From JACOUT01 sp964580865 (lineage in GTDB: Bacteria; Myxococcota; UBA727; VGSZ01): 18,341 nucleotides of DNA. Location of the stretch: the NCBI GenBank assembly GCA_964580865.1, contig CAZONM010000070.1:1-18341 (forward strand). The letters are read 5' to 3'. The notes under the pieces were generated by a model, which had not been told where the DNA came from, made no database searches, and saw only the letters and a list, made by a program, of their open reading frames with translations. Made by a program: the position numbers and the translations under genes. Shown here piece after piece: positions 14,913-18,341 of the stretch. How positions within the stretch are numbered: position 1 is the first letter of the stretch; every line of letters begins with the position of its first letter.

Positions 14913-15991
14913 CACCACCTCTTGCGCTTGGTGTACCAGGCGATGGCACCGCCGATGAGCAACATCGATGAAAGCACCACCGGATAGGCGGCCGGCTCCT
15001 CGAGCTCGGGCATGTGCCGGAAGTTCATGCCGTACACCCCGGCGATGAACGACAGCGGGATGAAGATGGCCGTCACGATCGACAGCACCTTCATCACCTC
15101 GTTCATCTTGTTCGAGAGCGACGCGTGGTAGATGTCGAGCATCGACGCCAGCACGTCGCGCGTGTGCTCCACCGACTCGCTCACCTGCACCACGTGGTCG
15201 TGGATGTCGCGGAAGTACGGCTCCACCGCCGGGGTGATGAGCAACGGGTCCTCGATGCGCGCCAACGTACCGATGAGCTCGCGCGCCGGGGTGATGGACT
15301 TGCGCAGGTAGAGCACCTCGCGGCGCAGCGTGTGCAGCTCGTCGGCGCGCACGCGCTCCGGCGTGTCGGCCAGCCGCTCCTCGAGGCGATCGACGATCTC
15401 GGCCAACGCCTCGAGCGCCACGAAGTAGTGATCGATGATGGCGTCGAGCAGGCGATAGGCCAGGTAGTCGGCCTTCATCTTGCGGATGCGGCCGGCGTTC
15501 TCTTTGATGCGGCTGCGCACGGCCGCGAACACGTCGCCCACGCGCTCCTGAAAGGTCAGGACGAAGCCGTCGCCCAGCACCATGCTCACCTGCTCGACGA
15601 TGATCTGCTCCTCGCGCTCGTCGTAGTCGAGCATCTTCATGACCAGGAAGATGCACTCCTCGTACTCGTCGAGCTTGGGGCGCAGCTCGGTGTTCATCAC
15701 GTCTTCGCGGATGAGGGGGTGCAGGTTGAAGTGCTTGCCGATGGCCTCGATGGTCTTGGCCTCGTGCAGTCCATCGACGTTGATCCACAGCACCGACTTG
15801 CGGTCGGGGAAGGCGCGCACCGCCTTGAGGGCCTCGTCGATGTCGCCGGCCAGCTCGCGGCACGAGTAGGCGTCGTCGACGTACTCGATGACCGTGATGC
15901 GCGGCGCCTCCACCAGCCGTTGCCCGATGTGGACCAGCGCGCCCGGCGGCAGGTTGAGCTTCTGCGTCTGGTGCTCGTGGCGCGCCGTCAT
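14909..15991 (-). CDS. corA: CorA-type magnesium/cobalt transporter
   Basis: A 360-residue CorA family channel for Mg2+ (and Co2+/Ni2+), a homopentamer in the inner membrane. The N-terminal two thirds form the soluble funnel domain (LWINVDGLHEAKTIEAIG, HPLIREDVMNTELRPKLDEY, long helices with LEALAEIVDRLEERLADTPE). The C-terminus has two helices. The first ends in the diagnostic YGMNFRHMPELE loop (the GMN pore motif), and the second ends in a basic tail, WYTKRKRWW. ATG at 15991 (MTARHEHQTQKLNLPPG) gives normal family length; the open frame upstream would run into the divergent gene. No strong Shine-Dalgarno sequence is visible. Its stop overlaps the start of the guanylyltransferase by 4 bp. 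It is divergent from the polyphosphate enzyme with a 64-bp gap. Confidence 0.95.
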   Translation of the reverse strand: MTARHEHQTQKLNLPPGALVHIGQRLVEAPRITVIEYVDDAYSCRELAGDIDEALKAVRAFPDRKSVLWINVDGLHEAKTIEAIGKHFNLHPLIREDVMNTELRPKLDEYEECIFLVMKMLDYDEREEQIIVEQVSMVLGDGFVLTFQERVGDVFAAVRSRIKENAGRIRKMKADYLAYRLLDAIIDHYFVALEALAEIVDRLEERLADTPERVRADELHTLRREVLYLRKSITPARELIGTLARIEDPLLITPAVEPYFRDIHDHVVQVSESVEHTRDVLASMLDIYHASLSNKMNEVMKVLSIVTAIFIPLSFIAGVYGMNFRHMPELEEPAAYPVVLSSMLLIGGAIAWYTKRKRWW

Positions 15992-16055
15992 CGGCGCCGC
16001 TTGTAGCACCTTGCCCAGGGAAGATCGCGTACCATGCGGGCGCCACGGAGGCCCC
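15992..16055. promoter_or_regulatory. Shared divergent promoter region, corA / polyphosphate enzyme
   Basis: Only 64 bp lie between the two divergent start codons, so any promoters must be compact or overlapping. On the plus strand GTACCAT (TACCAT at 16030-16035) is a possible -10 and GGAGG (16047-16051) is the ribosome binding site. On the minus strand GCTACAAGC (about 16000-16008) could be a -10. No -35 at standard spacing was found. Confidence 0.4.
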
Positions 16056-17525
16056 ATGTTCGAGACCGCCGAGCTCGGCCGCACCCTCGACAAAAGGAGC
16101 TACGAGCGCCGCGTGCCCGCGCTGCGCACCGAGCTCTTGGCGCTGCAAGAGCGCGCACGCGAGGCGCGGTTGCCCGTGCACATCCTCATCAACGGCGTCG
16201 ACGGCGCCGGCAAGGGCGAGACCGTCAACCTGCTGCACGAGTGGATGGACCCGCGCTTCCTGAGCGCGCAGGCGTTCGGGCCGCGCTCCGACGAGGAGCG
16301 CACGCGCCCCGGCTGGTGGCGCTACTGGCGCGCGCTCGCGCCCAAGGGCCGCATCGGCATCTACTTCGGCAACTGGTACACCGAGCCCATCGTCGGGCGT
16401 GCGCTGCGCCACCTGTCGCGCGAAGACTTCGAGGCGCACCTCACGCGCATCGCCGCGGTGGAGCGCGCCCTCGTCGACGACGGCGCGCTCATGATTAAGC
16501 TCTGGTTTCACCTCTCGAAGAAGGCGCAGAGCGACGCCTACCACGCGCTGCTGTCGTCCAAGCGCACGCGCTGGCGCGTCACCAAGGGCGACCTGAAGAA
16601 CCAGCAGCGCTACGACCGCTTCCGCGCCGTCAGCGAGCGCACGGTGCGCGAGACCTCGACCGGCTACGCGCCCTGGAGCATCATCGAGGCCGCCGACGTG
16701 CGCTACCGCAACGTCGCGGTAGGCGAGACCATCGCCGCCGCGCTGCGCGAGCGCCTCGAGCACCCGCCGCCGGCGCGGCCCTCCGCTGAGCAGCGCCCCC
16801 CGCCCACGGGCGGGCGCACCATCCTCGACACCGTCGATCTCACCAGCACGGTGCCCGCGCGGCGCTACGACAAGCACCTCGAGCGCTTGCAGGGCCGCTT
16901 GCATGTGGCGTTCGACGAGCTCAAGCGCGCGCGGCGCTCGGTCATCGCGGTGTTCGAGGGGTGGGACGCGGCGGGGAAGGGCGGGGCCATTCGCCGCGTG
17001 ACCGCGGCGCTCGATGCCCGCGACTACCGCGTCATCCCCGTGGCCGCGCCCACCGACGAGGAGCGCGCGCAGCACTACCTGTGGCGCTTCTGGCGCAACC
17101 TGCCGGGAGCGGGCCGCATGACGGTGTACGACCGTAGCTGGTACGGCCGCGTGCTGGTGGAGCGCGTGGAGGGGTTCGCGCGCGAAGACGAGTGGCAGCG
17201 CGCCTACAACGAGATCAACGACTTCGAGGCGCAGCTCGCCGAGCACGGCACGGTGGTCGCGAAGCTCTGGCTGCACATCGATCAGGCCGAGCAGCTGCGG
17301 CGCTTCCGCGAGCGCGAGCGCACCAGCTTCAAGAAGTTCAAGATCACGCAAGAGGACTACCGCAACCGCGCCAAGGCCGCGCTCTACGTCCACGCCGTGC
17401 ACGACATGATCGAGCGCACCAGCACCGACGTAGCGCCTTGGCACCTGGTGGCGGCCACCGACAAGCGCCACGCGCGCCTCGATGTGCTCGAGCACCTGTG
17501 CGAGCGCATCGAGCAGGTCCTGTGA
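16056..17525 (+). CDS. pap: Polyphosphate:AMP phosphotransferase (two-domain PPK2)
   Basis: The 489-residue enzyme transfers phosphate from inorganic polyphosphate to AMP, giving ADP (class II PPK2, as in Pseudomonas PA3455). ATG at 16056 follows GGAGG at good spacing. Two PPK2 domains are fused. The N-terminal one has the Walker A GVDGAGKGET (47-56), GWWRYW and YFGNWYTEPIVGRA. The C-terminal one has GWDAAGKGG (302-310), YLWRFWRNLPGAG, and YDRSWYGRVLVERVEGF, the canonical PPK2 motif. The linker (about 240-265) is Pro/Arg-rich. In PA3455-type enzymes the C-terminal domain carries most activity, and here it keeps the more standard motif, while the first domain has Asn-Trp instead of Arg-Ser-Trp. 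It is divergent from corA; both depend on Mg2+ chemistry, but joint control is only inferred. Confidence 0.95.
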   Translation: MFETAELGRTLDKRSYERRVPALRTELLALQERAREARLPVHILINGVDGAGKGETVNLLHEWMDPRFLSAQAFGPRSDEERTRPGWWRYWRALAPKGRIGIYFGNWYTEPIVGRALRHLSREDFEAHLTRIAAVERALVDDGALMIKLWFHLSKKAQSDAYHALLSSKRTRWRVTKGDLKNQQRYDRFRAVSERTVRETSTGYAPWSIIEAADVRYRNVAVGETIAAALRERLEHPPPARPSAEQRPPPTGGRTILDTVDLTSTVPARRYDKHLERLQGRLHVAFDELKRARRSVIAVFEGWDAAGKGGAIRRVTAALDARDYRVIPVAAPTDEERAQHYLWRFWRNLPGAGRMTVYDRSWYGRVLVERVEGFAREDEWQRAYNEINDFEAQLAEHGTVVAKLWLHIDQAEQLRRFRERERTSFKKFKITQEDYRNRAKAALYVHAVHDMIERTSTDVAPWHLVAATDKRHARLDVLEHLCERIEQVL

Positions 17526-17574
17526 CCGGCGATCGGGCTTCATTTGCGCGGCGGATCGTGCAAGGCGGGCGATC

Positions 17575-18341
17575 GTGAGGTCGTCGGTCCGCGTCGCCCT
17601 GGTGCTGCCGTTGGCGCTGGCCGCATGCCCGCAGCCACCGCCCGTGCCCACGCCCGTCGTCGACGCCGGCGCGGCACCAACCGCGCCGCGCAAGCGCCCG
17701 CCGTTCCCGAACCTCGCCACCGCCGCCTACGGCCAGCGCGTGCTCGAGGAGCGCGTCGCGGCGCTGCCGGCCGGCACCACCGGCACCGTGCCCGAGGTGC
17801 TGGCGGCGCTGCACGACATCGCCCCCGGCACCGAGGCGCGCGCCGTGGAGCTGGCCTTCGCCGCCGCGCGCGGCGCGCGCACCGAGCAGGAGCGCGCTAC
17901 TGCGCTGGCGCTGGCGGGCGCCGCGCTGGTGCTCGACCCCGTCGTCGACGGCTACCAAGAGCGCCTCACCGACGCCTTCGGTCTGGCCGCCTACGCCGCC
18001 ACCCTCGATCAGAGCGACACGTTGGCGCAGGCCGCGCGCGCGCTGGTGGGCGCCTCGGCGGGCGCGGTGGCGCAGGCCACGAGCTTGATCAAGGGCATCA
18101 CCGACAGCCCGTCGGCGGCCACGCTCGCGCCCGACGCACGCCTGCTGGTCGCGCTCACGCGCCGCGTGGTGGGCGAGCGCGGCGACGCGCTGGTCGGCGA
18201 CCTGCGCGCCGTGCTCAAGGCCAACCCCGACTCGCGGCGGGCGCGCGCGCAGCTCGCGGAGCTCTTGCTCGAGCTCGGCCTGTATGGCGAGGCCAAGGAC
18301 GCCGCCGGCACGCCGCCCGCCGCGCCATGGCTCGGGGCCAT
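17575..18341 (+). CDS. Lipoprotein with TPR-like helical repeats (3' partial)
   Basis: The frame from GTG at 17575 stays open to the window end, so the gene is cut at its 3' side; 255 residues are visible. The start gives a lipoprotein signal: VRSSVRVALVLPLALAACPQ, with lipobox LAAC and Cys18. Pro at +2 does not suggest inner-membrane retention. A Pro/Ala-rich linker (PPPVPTPVVDAGAAP) follows, then alanine-rich helical repeats. The later ones, with ANPDSRRARAQLAELLLELG and LYGEAKDA, resemble tetratricopeptide repeats. AAGGCGGG upstream is a weak ribosome binding site. It starts 49 bp after the polyphosphate enzyme on the same strand and may share its transcript. The envelope location is well supported; the function is unknown. 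Confidence 0.85.
   Translation, partial: MRSSVRVALVLPLALAACPQPPPVPTPVVDAGAAPTAPRKRPPFPNLATAAYGQRVLEERVAALPAGTTGTVPEVLAALHDIAPGTEARAVELAFAAARGARTEQERATALALAGAALVLDPVVDGYQERLTDAFGLAAYAATLDQSDTLAQAARALVGASAGAVAQATSLIKGITDSPSAATLAPDARLLVALTRRVVGERGDALVGDLRAVLKANPDSRRARAQLAELLLELGLYGEAKDAAGTPPAAPWLGA

Noticed and set aside
13815..17720. 1301-codon minus-strand open frame
   Set aside because: Only the part below 14912 is manC. The rest overlaps corA in another frame and is antisense to the polyphosphate enzyme, and it translates to low-complexity sequence.

Overview
The window looks like ordinary chromosome from a member of the Myxococcota (a delta-proteobacterial predator or soil lineage). The evidence is very high GC with strong GC at third codon positions, frequent GTG starts, a Hanks-type Ser/Thr kinase with a C-terminal anchor, and above all a secreted metzincin-like protein ending in a MYXO-CTERM (Cys-x-Cys, hydrophobic helix, Arg cluster) sorting signal. 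No tRNA, rRNA, CRISPR array, insertion sequence or phage gene was found. Fifteen protein-coding genes are supported, two of them cut by the window edges.

Left part (1-5.4 kb): a 5'-cut Lgt-like membrane acyltransferase and an unrecognised 199-residue protein run rightwards. They meet a leftward 738-residue protein at a perfect 13-bp hairpin that probably ends transcription from both sides. That protein joins a candidate clan-CD-like His/Cys pair to a thrombospondin-3-like calcium loop. Upstream of it on the same strand is an AAA/DUF4143 ATPase.

Middle (5.4-12.9 kb): a leftward pair (membrane-anchored Ser/Thr kinase, then a small beta-rich protein) diverges from a rightward run. That run holds an exported hypothetical protein, the MYXO-CTERM metzincin-like protein with two Ig-like domains, a small STAS/SpoIIAA-like protein and a 640-residue protein with repeated beta-sandwich-like units. 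Several of these products belong to the cell surface or envelope.

Right part (12.9-18.3 kb): a leftward group of CorA metal transporter, mannose-1-phosphate guanylyltransferase (GTGA overlap) and a VIT/CCC1-type metal transporter. It diverges from a rightward two-domain PPK2 polyphosphate:AMP phosphotransferase, which is followed by a 3'-cut lipoprotein. CorA and the PPK2 enzyme share one short divergent control region. A functional link through Mg2+ and polyphosphate is possible but only inferred.

The most unusual items are the 738-residue His/Cys plus calcium-loop protein with no visible signal peptide, the Gln in place of the first zinc-ligand His in the metzincin motif, and the modular 640-residue protein. 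I found no clear multi-gene defence or mobile system.
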